Part shown: positions 1-9,483 of the stretch, in pieces | Position numbering within the stretch: position 1 is the stretch's first letter | Layout of the letters: the number at the start of each line of letters is the position of its first letter | Assembly: GCF_013450155.1 (NCBI RefSeq) | Contig: NZ_JACCKD010000002.1 | Span: 672,531-736,530 of the forward strand | Length of the DNA stretch: 64,000 nucleotides | Origin: Haloechinothrix aidingensis | GTDB lineage: Bacteria; Actinomycetota; Actinomycetes; Mycobacteriales; Pseudonocardiaceae | Direction: 5' to 3' | Position numbers and translations under genes: made by a program | Notes under the pieces: model-generated | Told to the model about the DNA's origin: nothing | The model's database searches: none | What the model saw: only the letters and a program-made list of their open reading frames with translations

Positions 1-128
1 GCGAAGGCACCGGACTGCCGCAGCATCGCATCGACGAGCGTGGTCTTGCCGTGGTCAACGTGCGCGACGAGCGCGACATTACGCAGGTCGGTGCGCGTCG
101 TGCTGAGGGTGTCGCTTACTGCGGGCAC
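1..128 (-). CDS. typA: Translational GTPase TypA/BipA, N-terminal part
   Basis: This is the 5' end of a gene that runs off the left edge of the window. Read on the minus strand it starts with GTG and gives [16 protein letters not shown] followed by [20 protein letters not shown], which is the N-terminal P-loop (G1) region of TypA/BipA ribosome-associated GTPases. The Shine-Dalgarno GGAG lies at 136-140, seven bases ahead of the GTG. The family binds ribosomes and supports assembly and stress or low-temperature growth. EF-G/LepA type GTPases share the HVDHGKTT motif, but the [20 protein letters not shown] context with a short leader is typical of TypA. Only about 42 residues are visible. Confidence 0.85.
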   Translation of the reverse strand, partial: MPAVSDTLSTTRTDLRNVALVAHVDHGKTTLVDAMLRQSGAF

Positions 129-322
129 GCATGGGCTCCTGGGATCGCGAGAAGGGCAGGGACCACGGTGCCATCGGCCGGAGCACGGCAGCGGCACGTG
201 GTCCAGGCCAGATTACCGGAGGCCTCGCTGTGAACAGGCACACACCGCGTCAGGACACGTTCCGGCGGCACAGGAGCACGCGCTCGACGCCTCGGCGGCG
301 GGTCGGCCCCGCCACCGGCGGG

Positions 323-625
323 TCACTGCGCGGCGACCACCTCGTTGATCCAGTTGAGCTCGGGGACCGTCCTGGTCGCCGCGAACTCGTAGACGTCGTA
401 GCGGGCGAGGTGGCGGTACGAGAACGGATCGGTGGCCAGGATCGCGTCGAGCTTCCCGCGCAGCATGGGCCGAGCGATGATCACGCCGCCGACGCGCGGT
501 TCACGCCTGCCGGAGACGAGGAAGTCACCCGACTCGTAATGCCGCTCCAGCCACTCGACGTGCTCGGGCAGCACGTAGTCGATCTCGTTGATCGGCGCGG
601 TGTAGGTACTCACAGCCACATACAT
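323..625 (-). CDS. YciI family protein
   Basis: A 100-residue protein beginning MYVAVSTYTAPINEID. It has the small ferredoxin-like alpha/beta fold pattern of the YciI (YCII-related) family, with the usual stretch that ends in DPF and a following YRHLARYDVYEF (about residues 66-81). A histidine-containing segment near residues 22-30 (HVEWLERHYESG) is where the family keeps its conserved His. YciI proteins are cytoplasmic and mostly uncharacterised; some act as domains of dehalogenase-like enzymes. The ATG is preceded by a GGGA element. The frame is open further upstream into the Nudix gene, but only this start matches the family length. The upstream Nudix gene is on the same strand with an 82-base gap. 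Confidence 0.8.
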   Translation of the reverse strand: MYVAVSTYTAPINEIDYVLPEHVEWLERHYESGDFLVSGRREPRVGGVIIARPMLRGKLDAILATDPFSYRHLARYDVYEFAATRTVPELNWINEVVAAQ

Positions 626-707
626 GTTCCCAGGGTAGTCCTCAGCGAGCGCTGTGACACCTGTTAAGGACGCATTCGTTCGCGTGGCCGGTCGCCGTAC
701 GGTGCAG

Positions 708-1127
708 CTACCCGCCTGCGGCACCCGCGCGGGTGAGCATTCGCCGTAGCTCGGGCAACAGCTCGAGGTCGGCGGGCAGCCAGGCCAGCCCGTCCAGCCC
801 CTCGGCGGGCACCCACCGGATCTCGCCGTGCTCGACGGCGCGGGGTTCGCCTGCCGGGTCGGCCAGGCTCGCCGCGTAGACCCGCAGCACCGTCCCCGGC
901 GCGAGCTCGACCTGCGCGATGCGGTGCTCGACGACGACGGCACAACCCAGCTCCTCGAGCAGTTCCCTGCGCAGCGCGTCGTCATCGGACTCACCGGGCT
1001 CCACCCGGCCACCGGGCAGCTCCCAGTAGCCCGCGAGGCTCGCGGGATGGCTGCGCCGCGCAGCGAGCACGCGCGCGCCCCGCACCAACGCCGCCCCCAC
1101 GACCACATCCCTGCCCGTCACCCGCAC
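708..1127 (-). CDS. Nudix hydrolase, MutT-like
   Basis: A 139-residue protein with a complete Nudix box at residues 40-62 (G40, E46, R54-E55, E58-E59, G61), which binds the divalent metal used to hydrolyse nucleoside diphosphates linked to another group. It is similar in length and layout to MutT-like (deoxy)nucleoside triphosphate pyrophosphohydrolases, including GYWELPGG just before the box. The likely job is sanitation of damaged nucleotides such as 8-oxo-dGTP, but substrate cannot be read from sequence. The start is GTG at 1127 (VRVTGRD); a second GTG lies two codons downstream. It reads away from the pterin dehydratase gene, and the 130-base gap between the two holds a perfect hairpin repeat. 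Confidence 0.85.
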   Translation of the reverse strand: MRVTGRDVVVGAALVRGARVLAARRSHPASLAGYWELPGGRVEPGESDDDALRRELLEELGCAVVVEHRIAQVELAPGTVLRVYAASLADPAGEPRAVEHGEIRWVPAEGLDGLAWLPADLELLPELRRMLTRAGAAGG

Positions 1128-1141
1128 GACGCTACCCCGAC

Positions 1142-1190
1142 GCTGAATGACGCTTTCACTCCCTCTCGTGGAGTGAAAGCGTCATTCAGC
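1142..1190. repeat. Family A hairpin repeat, copy 1
   Basis: A perfect inverted repeat with 21-base arms (1142-1162 and 1170-1190) around the 7-base loop CTCTCGT. The arm starts GCTGAATGACGC. It lies between two divergently read genes, so it cannot be a terminator for either. A second copy with the same loop is at 19113-19161; in that copy one stem pair is changed on both sides (C-G to G-C). Confidence 0.9.
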
Positions 1191-1259
1191 ACACCACCGG
1201 GGGGACATGCGGGCGCGGGGTGGCGGGAAAGGCCGGGGTTCGCTGGCACCATGGACGGT

Positions 1260-1550
1260 ATGCCGGAACTACTGACGGACGAGCAGATCAGCGCGGAACT
1301 ACAGACCCGGCCCGAGTGGGCGCACGAGGACACCGCGCTGGTCAGAACGGTCAAGCTGGACACGTTCCCGCGCGCGATCGAGGTCGTCGATCAGGTCGCG
1401 GTCATCGCCGAGGAGCTCGACCATCATCCGGACATCGACATCCGCTGGCGCACGCTCCGGTTCTCGGTGAGCACCCACTCGAAGGGCGGGGTCACGCAGA
1501 ACGACCTCGCGCTCGTGGACCGCATCGACACGGTACTCGCCGGGTACTGA
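1260..1550 (+). CDS. 4a-hydroxytetrahydrobiopterin dehydratase (PCD/DCoH)
   Basis: A 96-residue protein of the pterin-4-alpha-carbinolamine dehydratase family, which dehydrates 4a-hydroxytetrahydropterin to recycle the cofactor of aromatic amino acid hydroxylases. The active-site histidines are visible in ELDHHPDI (H55, H56) and STHSKGGVT (H73), and the D of NDLALVD follows, all at normal family positions. Length is normal. An in-frame ATG three codons upstream at 1251 (MDGMPELL) is an alternative start; I chose 1260 because family members usually begin directly before the LL motif. No clear Shine-Dalgarno site is seen for either. No aromatic amino acid hydroxylase gene is in this window. Confidence 0.85.
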   Translation: MPELLTDEQISAELQTRPEWAHEDTALVRTVKLDTFPRAIEVVDQVAVIAEELDHHPDIDIRWRTLRFSVSTHSKGGVTQNDLALVDRIDTVLAGY

Positions 1551-1599
1551 CACCACCACGGCCACGGGACACGGCGCCGGGCTCCTCCGCTCGCCGGTG

Positions 1600-2061
1600 C
1601 TACGCGCGTGGCCGCACATCGTGGATCCGGGGGATCTCCGCACACACGAACCGCTCCAGGACGACCAGGGTGTCGTCGTCCACGTGGAAATCGGGATCGG
1701 CCAGGGCTTCCAGCATCTGCGGGCCGGACCAGAACTCTTCGTGTGCAGCACGCCATTCCGCGACGGTAGAGTGTCCCTCGCCCTCGTCCACCACATGCCG
1801 CACGTCGACCTCGGCGAGCCGCACGACCCGGACACCTGTCGTGGTCATAAGCGCGACCGGATCGTCCGCGGAGTTCACCACGACCGAGCGCGCGCCGATC
1901 TCGGGAAGCGGCACACCACTGGCCCCGTACTCGACGAGCAGCCCTGTGGCCGACCTCTTCACACCCGAGAGCACCAGCTCCACGAGGCGGTCCCGGAGCG
2001 GGCCGGGAAACGCGAACTCGGCCTTGGGTAGCTCGCCCCAGCCACCAGGTCGAGCCGTCAT
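1600..2061 (-). CDS. ASCH domain protein
   Basis: A 153-residue protein that resembles ASCH-domain proteins (a PUA-like beta-barrel thought to bind RNA or act on modified nucleosides). The visible marks are GELPKAEFAFPGPLRDRLVE near the N terminus, the KRSATGLL segment (about residues 35-42) typical of the family, and the HEEFW motif near residue 109, which matches the WHxxFF/FW element of ASCH proteins. It is cytoplasmic with no membrane segment. It reads in the same direction as ychF, which lies six bases downstream of its stop, so the two may be co-transcribed in the order ychF then this gene. Precise function is unknown. Confidence 0.75.
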   Translation of the reverse strand: MTARPGGWGELPKAEFAFPGPLRDRLVELVLSGVKRSATGLLVEYGASGVPLPEIGARSVVVNSADDPVALMTTTGVRVVRLAEVDVRHVVDEGEGHSTVAEWRAAHEEFWSGPQMLEALADPDFHVDDDTLVVLERFVCAEIPRIHDVRPRA

Positions 2062-2067
2062 CCCCGC

Positions 2068-3150
<1,083 letters not shown>

Positions 3151-3300
3151 GAGAGCCCAGTGTACGGGTCGCCACGCAGCCGCCCCGACGTCCCGTGCAC
3201 CCGAGCCACAAGGCGGCCGGGGCGGCCCCGCTCCGGCCCGCCCATCGTGATGTCCGATTCCCGCCGGTCGTGCGCGGCCGGTGATGGCAGGATCGACGTC

Positions 3301-4944
3301 ATGACAGCGACGCGAGCCGTGACCACCGATGCCGCGGAGCACACCCCGCTGGCGCAGCTGTGGCGGGACTTCGACCGGTGCTACGCCGCCGTCGCGGCCA
3401 GGGACGTCCGGTTCGACGGGCAGTTCATCACCGCCGTGCGCACCACGGGCATCTACTGCCGCCCGTCCTGCCCGGCGCTGACACCGCGCCCTGGCAACGT
3501 GTCCTTCTACCCCACATCGGCCGCCGCCCAAGCCGCGGGGTTCCGCGCCTGCAGGCGGTGCCTTCCCGACGCCGTGCCGGGCTCGCCGGAGTGGGACCTG
3601 CGCGCCGACCTCGCGGGTCGCGCGATGCGGCTGATCGGCGACGGCGTCGTCGACCGCGAGGGCGTCACCGGCCTGGCCCGCGCGCTCGGTTACTCCACAC
3701 GCCACCTCACTCGCGTGCTGACCGCCGAGCTCGGCGCGGGCCCCATCGCCCTGGCCCGGGCCCACCGCGCGCACGCCGCACGCCTGCTCATCGAACACAC
3801 CCCGCTTCCACTGACCGAGGTCGCGTTCGCCGCAGGCTTCGCGAGCGTGCGGCAGTTCAACGACACCATCCGCACCGTGTTCGGGGTGGCTCCCGCGCGG
3901 CTGCGCGAGGCGGCCGCCGCCCCGGCGCGGCGCCGCCGTGGCGCACCGGAGCCCGGCGACTCCGCGCCGGGAACGCGCGTGTGCGTGCGGCTGCCGTTCC
4001 GCAGCCCCTTCGACGCGGGCGGGGTGCTCGACTACCTGGCGGCTCGCGCCGTGCCCGGCGTCGAGTCGGTACGCACCGCGGCAGGCGACGGGCAGGCACG
4101 CTACGCGCGCACGCTGCGGCTGCCACACGGCCCGGCGATCATGCACGCCGAGCCCGCGGCCGACCACGTGTGCTGCACCCTGCGGCTGACCGACGTGCGG
4201 GACCTCGGCAGCGCGGTCGCCCGCGTACGGCGGTTGTTCGACCTCGACGCCGACCCCGTCGCGGTGGACTCCGCACTCGCGGCCGACAGCGCGCTGACAC
4301 CCCGGGTTGCCGCGACACCGGGAATCCGCGTACCGGGAACCGTCGACCCGCACGAGCTCGTCGTGCGGGCAGTTCTCGGCCAGCAGGTGTCGGTGGCCTC
4401 GGCACGCTCGCTGGCCGCGCGGCTGGCGCGCACCCTCGGCACGCGGTTCGAGGAGCGGCCCGAGGAAGGCGGCACGGCGGCGGAACCGGACACACTGTTC
4501 CCCACCATGCAGGCCATCGCCGAGCACGCGGCCACGGTGCTGCGCGGTCCCGCGCGGCGCATCGCCGCACTGACCACCGTCGCCGAACACCTCGCATCGG
4601 GAGCGCTCGAGGTGCACGTCGGCTGCGATCCACGGACCGTGCATCGCGAGCTCACCGCGCTGCCGGGAATCGGCACGTGGACCGCCGACTACGTCCTGCT
4701 GCACGCGCTCGGCACACCCGACACCCTCCCGGTGACCGACCGCGCCCTGCGCACCGGCGCCGCCCGCCTGAACCTTCCCGAGGACCCGGCCGGGCTGAAC
4801 GCCCGCGCGCACCGCTGGCGACCGTGGCGCTCCTACGCGGGTATGCACCTGTGGCGCGCCGCGCTCACCCCCGCAACCGCGCCCGGCACCCCGACGGGCC
4901 CGCCCCGCACGTCATCGACAGCCGATCACCCCGACTCCGGATAG
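3301..4944 (+). CDS. Ada metal-binding/AraC-AlkA fusion, DNA-3-methyladenine glycosylase II
   Basis: A 547-residue fusion. The N-terminal Ada zinc domain keeps all four cysteines (C53, C57, C84, C87), with C53 in the position of the methyl-phosphotriester acceptor. An AraC-type helix-turn-helix follows (about 95-200, ending ASVRQFNDTIRTVFGVAP). The rest is an AlkA-type glycosylase with an N-terminal AlkA domain (about 220-300) and a helix-hairpin-helix with LPGIGTWTADYVLL and the catalytic aspartate D480 (PVTDRALR). The protein should sense alkylation, activate its own operon and remove 3-methyladenine-type lesions. It lacks the Ogt domain of E. coli Ada; that activity is given by the next gene, ten bases downstream in the same operon. 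Confidence 0.9.
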   Translation: MTATRAVTTDAAEHTPLAQLWRDFDRCYAAVAARDVRFDGQFITAVRTTGIYCRPSCPALTPRPGNVSFYPTSAAAQAAGFRACRRCLPDAVPGSPEWDLRADLAGRAMRLIGDGVVDREGVTGLARALGYSTRHLTRVLTAELGAGPIALARAHRAHAARLLIEHTPLPLTEVAFAAGFASVRQFNDTIRTVFGVAPARLREAAAAPARRRRGAPEPGDSAPGTRVCVRLPFRSPFDAGGVLDYLAARAVPGVESVRTAAGDGQARYARTLRLPHGPAIMHAEPAADHVCCTLRLTDVRDLGSAVARVRRLFDLDADPVAVDSALAADSALTPRVAATPGIRVPGTVDPHELVVRAVLGQQVSVASARSLAARLARTLGTRFEERPEEGGTAAEPDTLFPTMQAIAEHAATVLRGPARRIAALTTVAEHLASGALEVHVGCDPRTVHRELTALPGIGTWTADYVLLHALGTPDTLPVTDRALRTGAARLNLPEDPAGLNARAHRWRPWRSYAGMHLWRAALTPATAPGTPTGPPRTSSTADHPDSG

Positions 4945-4954
4945 GACGACCGCC

Positions 4955-5491
4955 ATGACACTCGCCTACTGGGCAACCACCGAAACCCCCGCAGGACCGT
5001 TCACCGCGATCGTCGCCCCGGACGGCGCGGTCCTCGCCTCCGGCTGGACCTTGGAACCCGACGACCTCACCGCCCGGATCGCGGGCTCCCTGCTGCCCGG
5101 TGAGCTTCGTGCCCGCCACGATCTGGGTCCGGTGACCAGGGCCGTGCGCGCGTATCACGCGGGCGAGCTCGACGCTATCGACGAGATCGTGGTGCGGCAG
5201 CGGTCCGGGGATTTCCTCCAGAAGGCATGGGCCACCCTGCGGGACGTTCCCGCAGGGCAACCGGTCTCCTACAGCGAGCTCGCCACCCGTGCGGGTCGGC
5301 GCCCCGCGGTGCGCGCGGCCGCCATGGCCTGCGCCCGCAACGCGGCGGCCCTGTTCGTACCCTGCCACCGGGTGCTGCGCACCGGAGGGTCGCTCGGCGG
5401 GTTCCGGTGGGGCGTCGACGTCAAGCGGTGGCTGCTCGAGCACGAGCGGCGCAACGCGGCGACCTCACACGCCCTCCAGCCGCAGGGTTGA
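4955..5491 (+). CDS. ogt: Methylated-DNA-protein-cysteine S-methyltransferase
   Basis: A 178-residue O6-alkylguanine-DNA alkyltransferase. The active-site motif PCHRVL places the suicide acceptor cysteine at C137; the DNA-recognition helix region GQPVSYSELATRAGRRPAVR precedes it and the C-terminal GGFRWGVDVKRWLLEHE is typical. The N-terminal ribonuclease-H-like domain occupies about residues 1-75. It transfers alkyl groups from O6-guanine to itself and is then degraded. The gene starts with ATG ten bases after the Ada-AlkA gene, so the two form an adaptive-response-type operon. Its last 27 bases overlap the convergent sbcC 3' end. Confidence 0.93.
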   Translation: MTLAYWATTETPAGPFTAIVAPDGAVLASGWTLEPDDLTARIAGSLLPGELRARHDLGPVTRAVRAYHAGELDAIDEIVVRQRSGDFLQKAWATLRDVPAGQPVSYSELATRAGRRPAVRAAAMACARNAAALFVPCHRVLRTGGSLGGFRWGVDVKRWLLEHERRNAATSHALQPQG

Positions 5492-8062
5492 CCCGGACCG
5501 CGACTTGCCGACCCGCAGGCGCGCCGGGATGCGCTGGCGCAGCTCCTCGACGTGCGAGACCACACCGACGACGCGGCCGCCTGCGCGGAGCTCGTCGAGC
5601 GTCCCCATCACCACGTCGAGGGTCTCGGAGTCGAGCGTGCCGAAACCCTCGTCGATGAACAGCGTGTCCAGCAGGGTCCCGCCGGTCTCCGTGGCCACCA
5701 CGTCGGCGAGCCCCAGCGCCAGCGCGAGCGAGGCCAGGAAGGATTCACCCCCGGACAGCGTCTTGGCAGGCCGCACGGCGCCGGAGTAGTCGTCGAGCAC
5801 GTCCAGACCGAGACCACCCCGGGTGCCCCGTGCGCCCGCGGCGTCGGAGTGCACGAAGGAGTAACGCCCCTGGCTCATCATGCGCAGGCGGCGTGTACCC
5901 GCGATGGCGACTTCCTCCAGCCGTGCCGCGAGCACGTACGAGCGCAGCGACATCCTGCGGGCGTTCTGGCCCCGGCCGTTGACGACGTCGGTCAGCGCAT
6001 CCAGCTCGGCGAAGGCGGCCTCCGTGGGTTCGAGCTCGGCCAGCCGCGCGGTCAGCGACTCCGCGATGGTGGCGAGATCGTCCCGCTTGCTCGCGCAGGC
6101 ACGCACCCGCACCAGCGCGGCCTCGGCTTCCTCCCTGGCCCGCGTGAGCGCCTGCTCGGCGCCGGTGACATCGACCTCCTCGTCGGCGGCGACGTCGGCG
6201 AGCTCGGGGTCGGCGAGGACCTCCCTGGCCGCCGAGGCGGCCACATCGGACTGCGTGACCCACTCCTCGAGCGCGTCGGCGTCCCGCTGCCCGAGCCCCG
6301 CGGCCAGCGCCTCGTCGAGTGACCCGAACTCGGCCTCGGACACGGCGGCCGCGACGACCTCGCGCTGCTCGGCCAGCCTGCGCCGGCACGAGAGGACATC
6401 CGTGCGGGACTCGGCCAGTGCCTCCAGCGCGGCGGCGACCGACAGCAGGTGGGCGCGGCGCCGCTGCACGTCCGGGTACTCACCGCGCGCCGCGGCGAGC
6501 CGCTCGGCGCGTTCGGACACCGTGCCTGCCAGTCCGGCCCGGTCCGACTCGGCACGGGTCGCGGCACGGTCGGCCTCGGCCTTCTCCGCTTCCAGCCGGT
6601 CCCGCTCCCGCTGGGCGTCCTGCTCGGCACGTTCGGCCGCGCGCTCGTCCTCCTCGGCGACCGCGCCCGCGCCGGGCGAGGCAGGCCCGGGGTGCTCGGT
6701 CGAGCCGCAGACCGGGCAGGGTGTTCCGGCATCGAGCGCGGAGGCCAGTTCCGCGGCCATCCCGGCCAGGCGCCGCTGGCGAAGGTCGAGCACGCGTTCC
6801 CGCGCGCGCTGGTGCTCGTCGACCGCCTGGCGCAGCGACTCGGCAAGGCTCGTGGCGCGCGCCGTGGCACGTTCGGCGGCAGTGGCCGCCTCGGCCAGCC
6901 GCACCTCGTCGGCGCGCTGCTGCTCGGCTTCCTCGATCGCGCCGGACAGCGCGCCCGCTTCCTCCCGGAATCGACCCGCGCGAGCACGCAGCTCGGCAGG
7001 CGACCCGTCCGAGGACTCCTCCCCCGACTCCAGCAACTCGCTCACCCGCTGCTGTTCGACCCGGTCGGCCTTGTCCAGCTCCGTCGCGATCCGGTCGGCC
7101 AGCTGCTGCGCCTCGAGCACCGTCGCGGCGCGCCGGGCACGCGCCAGCCGGTGCCTGGCGTCGTCGATCTCGGCGGCCTGTCCGGCCAGCTCGGCCAGCT
7201 TCTGGTGCGCCGCCGCCACCCGCCGGACCCGATCAGCGCGCGCCGTACGGTCGGCGAGCACGGACTCGGCATCCTCCCGGGCCCGGCGGGCGCCTGCTTC
7301 CACCGCGCTCGCCTGCTCGTGCTCGGCCAGCGTCTGCCGCTCGAGCTCGCGTACCCACTCGGCCGTGGGCGCTTCCGGCTGCTCGACGCCAGCCACCTGC
7401 GCGGCCCGCGCCGCCCACTCGCGCGTGCGGGCCCGCAGCGCCTCCAGCTCCTTGCCCCGCTCGCCACGGCGCTCCCGGAACCACCGTTCCACGTCGGCGA
7501 ACCGCCGGGTCGCGAACAGTTGCTCAAGCAGCTGCTCGCGTTCGCTGGTCTCCGCGCGCAGGAACCGCGCGAACTCGCCCTGCGGCAGGAGAACCACCTG
7601 GAAGAACTGCTCTGCGCTCATCCCGAGCAGCCGCTGCACGGTGCGCGACACCTCGTCGACCCGCGTGATCGGCTCGTTCGCGTACCCGCTCGGCGTGCGG
7701 GCGATCCACGTCAGGGACGCCTTGGCCTGCTGTGTCGTCGTGCCACTTCCACGCTTCTTCGGTCGCTCGTACTCGGGATTGCGCACCACACGGAACCGGC
7801 AGCCCTGCACCGTCAGCTCGAGGCCGACCTCGGTCGGGGTGTCGGCGTCGGCCAGGTCGCTGCGCAGCCGTTTGGTCTCCCCCCTGGCACCGGGAACCGT
7901 CCCGAACAGCGCGAACGCCACGGCGTCGAGCACGGTGGTCTTGCCTGCGCCCGTGTCGCCGTGCAGCAGGAACAACCCGTCGCTGCCCAGCGCATCCATG
8001 TCGACCGTCTGGTGGTCCGGGTATGGCCCGAACCCCGTCACGTCCAGGCGATGCAGTTTCAC
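5465..8062 (-). CDS. sbcC: Exonuclease SbcC, SMC/Rad50-like ATPase subunit
   Basis: An 865-residue protein, shorter than E. coli SbcC (about 1048) because of a shorter coiled coil. Walker A is GDTGAGKTT (35-43); the middle is a long Glu/Arg/Ala-rich coiled coil interrupted by the zinc hook CPVC near residue 448; the C terminus has the ABC signature LSGGESFLASLALALGL (about 768-784) and Walker B FIDEGFGTLD (about 795). With SbcD it forms an ATP-dependent nuclease that opens DNA hairpins and processes blocked double-strand ends. The ATG overlaps the sbcD stop in an ATGA arrangement, showing an sbcD-sbcC operon. Confidence 0.95.
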   Translation of the reverse strand: MKLHRLDVTGFGPYPDHQTVDMDALGSDGLFLLHGDTGAGKTTVLDAVAFALFGTVPGARGETKRLRSDLADADTPTEVGLELTVQGCRFRVVRNPEYERPKKRGSGTTTQQAKASLTWIARTPSGYANEPITRVDEVSRTVQRLLGMSAEQFFQVVLLPQGEFARFLRAETSEREQLLEQLFATRRFADVERWFRERRGERGKELEALRARTREWAARAAQVAGVEQPEAPTAEWVRELERQTLAEHEQASAVEAGARRAREDAESVLADRTARADRVRRVAAAHQKLAELAGQAAEIDDARHRLARARRAATVLEAQQLADRIATELDKADRVEQQRVSELLESGEESSDGSPAELRARAGRFREEAGALSGAIEEAEQQRADEVRLAEAATAAERATARATSLAESLRQAVDEHQRARERVLDLRQRRLAGMAAELASALDAGTPCPVCGSTEHPGPASPGAGAVAEEDERAAERAEQDAQRERDRLEAEKAEADRAATRAESDRAGLAGTVSERAERLAAARGEYPDVQRRRAHLLSVAAALEALAESRTDVLSCRRRLAEQREVVAAAVSEAEFGSLDEALAAGLGQRDADALEEWVTQSDVAASAAREVLADPELADVAADEEVDVTGAEQALTRAREEAEAALVRVRACASKRDDLATIAESLTARLAELEPTEAAFAELDALTDVVNGRGQNARRMSLRSYVLAARLEEVAIAGTRRLRMMSQGRYSFVHSDAAGARGTRGGLGLDVLDDYSGAVRPAKTLSGGESFLASLALALGLADVVATETGGTLLDTLFIDEGFGTLDSETLDVVMGTLDELRAGGRVVGVVSHVEELRQRIPARLRVGKSRSGSTLRLEGV

Positions 8063-9225
8063 CGGGCATCACCCCTGCTACCCGCCTGGTCGGCTCGACC
8101 GGCCCAGGCGAGCGCCTCGGTCAGCAGGTCGGCCTCGGACCCGGTCGGCTCCGCTCCCCGGCAGTCGCGCACGAAGTGACCGGCGATCTCGCGGTCGCTG
8201 CGACCGCGCACCACCTGCGCGTAGCGCAGCGTGACCTGCGTGCCGCCACCCTCTGGCTGCCACTCCAGGTGCACGGCGTGCGGGAACCGCTCGCGCAGCT
8301 TGCGCATCGCGTCGACGGGCCGCACGGGGTCGGTCAACGTCGCGGACAGGTAGCACTCCGCCAGCTCGGCGTAGTCCTCCGCGGTCAGCAGCTCGTCCAG
8401 GCTGCCGGTGACCGTGGCCAGTGCGCGCGGCACCGGGAGCTCGCGCCGGGTGACCTCCGCGAGTCCCGTCGCGTCGAGATCCACCAGCCACACCGATTTG
8501 CGGTCGGTGCGTTCCGCGAAGGAGTACGCGAGCGGGCTGCCCGAGTACCGCACGTTGCCGGTCACCCGCTGCGGGCCGTGCAGGTGCCCGAGCGCGACGT
8601 AGTCGACACCGTCGAACACCGCGGCTGGAACCTGCTCGACACCGCCGACCTCGATGGTGCGCTCCGAGCCGGAGGCCTCGGCTCCCGTGACGAACGCGTG
8701 CGCGAGCACGACCGAACGTGCCGCCTCGCGGCAGGCGAGATCGGCCCTGATGCGGCGCAACGCCTCGTCGAGCACCGCGGAGTGTCCCCTGCCGTCGATC
8801 CCCCACGCGTGCCGCACCGGTTCCGGTTCGAGGTACGGGATGCCGTACACCGCGACCGGACCGTGCTCGTCGTGCAGCTCGACCGGGTCGGCGAGCTCCC
8901 CGATGCCGGTACGCAGGTGCAGCCCGCCCGCCGCGGCGAACGCGCCGAACGCCCCCAGCCGGGCGGCCGAGTCGTGGTTGCCCGAGGTCAGTACCAGCTG
9001 CGCACCCGCGTCGCTGATCCGTTGCAGGGCGCGCGAGGCCACCCGGACGCTCTCCGCGGACGGGACGGCCCTGTCGTAGACATCGCCAGAGACGAGGACG
9101 GCATCGACACCGTCGGCTACGACGATCTCGGCGATGTGGTCCAGCACCCGTTCCTGATCGGCCAGCAGGTCCACGCCGTGGAACGTACGACCCACGTGCC
9201 AGTCCGAAGTGTGCAGCAGGCGCAT
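8059..9225 (-). CDS. sbcD: Exonuclease SbcD, Mre11-like nuclease subunit
   Basis: A 388-residue calcineurin-like phosphoesterase. The metal-binding motifs are all present: SDWHVG (about 7-12), GDVYDRA (about 47-53), SGNHDS (about 82-87), a histidine in VVLAHAF (about 170) and GHLHGPQ (about 205). A C-terminal capping domain follows (about 270-350). It is the nuclease half of SbcCD. Translation starts at ATG 9225 (MRLLHTSDWHVG), the universal family start, although an open frame continues upstream. The stop overlaps the sbcC start by four bases. The gene is divergent from rmuC, another recombination-linked gene. Confidence 0.95.
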   Translation of the reverse strand: MRLLHTSDWHVGRTFHGVDLLADQERVLDHIAEIVVADGVDAVLVSGDVYDRAVPSAESVRVASRALQRISDAGAQLVLTSGNHDSAARLGAFGAFAAAGGLHLRTGIGELADPVELHDEHGPVAVYGIPYLEPEPVRHAWGIDGRGHSAVLDEALRRIRADLACREAARSVVLAHAFVTGAEASGSERTIEVGGVEQVPAAVFDGVDYVALGHLHGPQRVTGNVRYSGSPLAYSFAERTDRKSVWLVDLDATGLAEVTRRELPVPRALATVTGSLDELLTAEDYAELAECYLSATLTDPVRPVDAMRKLRERFPHAVHLEWQPEGGGTQVTLRYAQVVRGRSDREIAGHFVRDCRGAEPTGSEADLLTEALAWAGRADQAGSRGDAR

Positions 9226-9404
9226 GTCCCCAAGGTATGTCCCGGTACCGACAGCGCCGAACCCGGCACGCACCGTCTCACCGACCACCCCCGACGTCGC
9301 CTCGCGACAGCGCCGTGCGGCTGCCGTGCGCGACGACCGGGCCGGTAGCGAACGGGGACCGCCCGGACACTGTCGGTGGTCCCTGCGAGGCTGGAGCGCG
9401 ATCA

Positions 9405-9450
9405 CCGGTGGCGTGCCCGCGGGGTGAGCTCGCGCCCGAAACGCCACCGG
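9405..9450. promoter_or_regulatory. Inverted repeat upstream of rmuC
   Basis: Ten-base perfect arms (CCGGTGGCGT at 9405-9414 and its complement at 9441-9450) with a 26-base loop, ending about 22 bases ahead of the rmuC Shine-Dalgarno site. It sits in the 258-base sbcD/rmuC divergent gap, in which I recognise nothing else. It may be a leader hairpin or chance in GC-rich DNA. Confidence 0.35.
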
Positions 9451-9483
9451 CACCCGAGGCATCCGTGCTGACAAGGAGGATCC

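Noticed and set aside
1118-1363. Reading frames giving LNDAFTPREGVKASFS-like peptides across the Family A repeats
   Set aside because: The repeated peptide is only the translation of the inverted repeat; no start signals and no extension into a conserved protein.
5880-8234. Long Ser/Arg/Ala-rich plus-strand frames opposite sbcC
   Set aside because: They are shadows of sbcC with extreme composition and no domain features.
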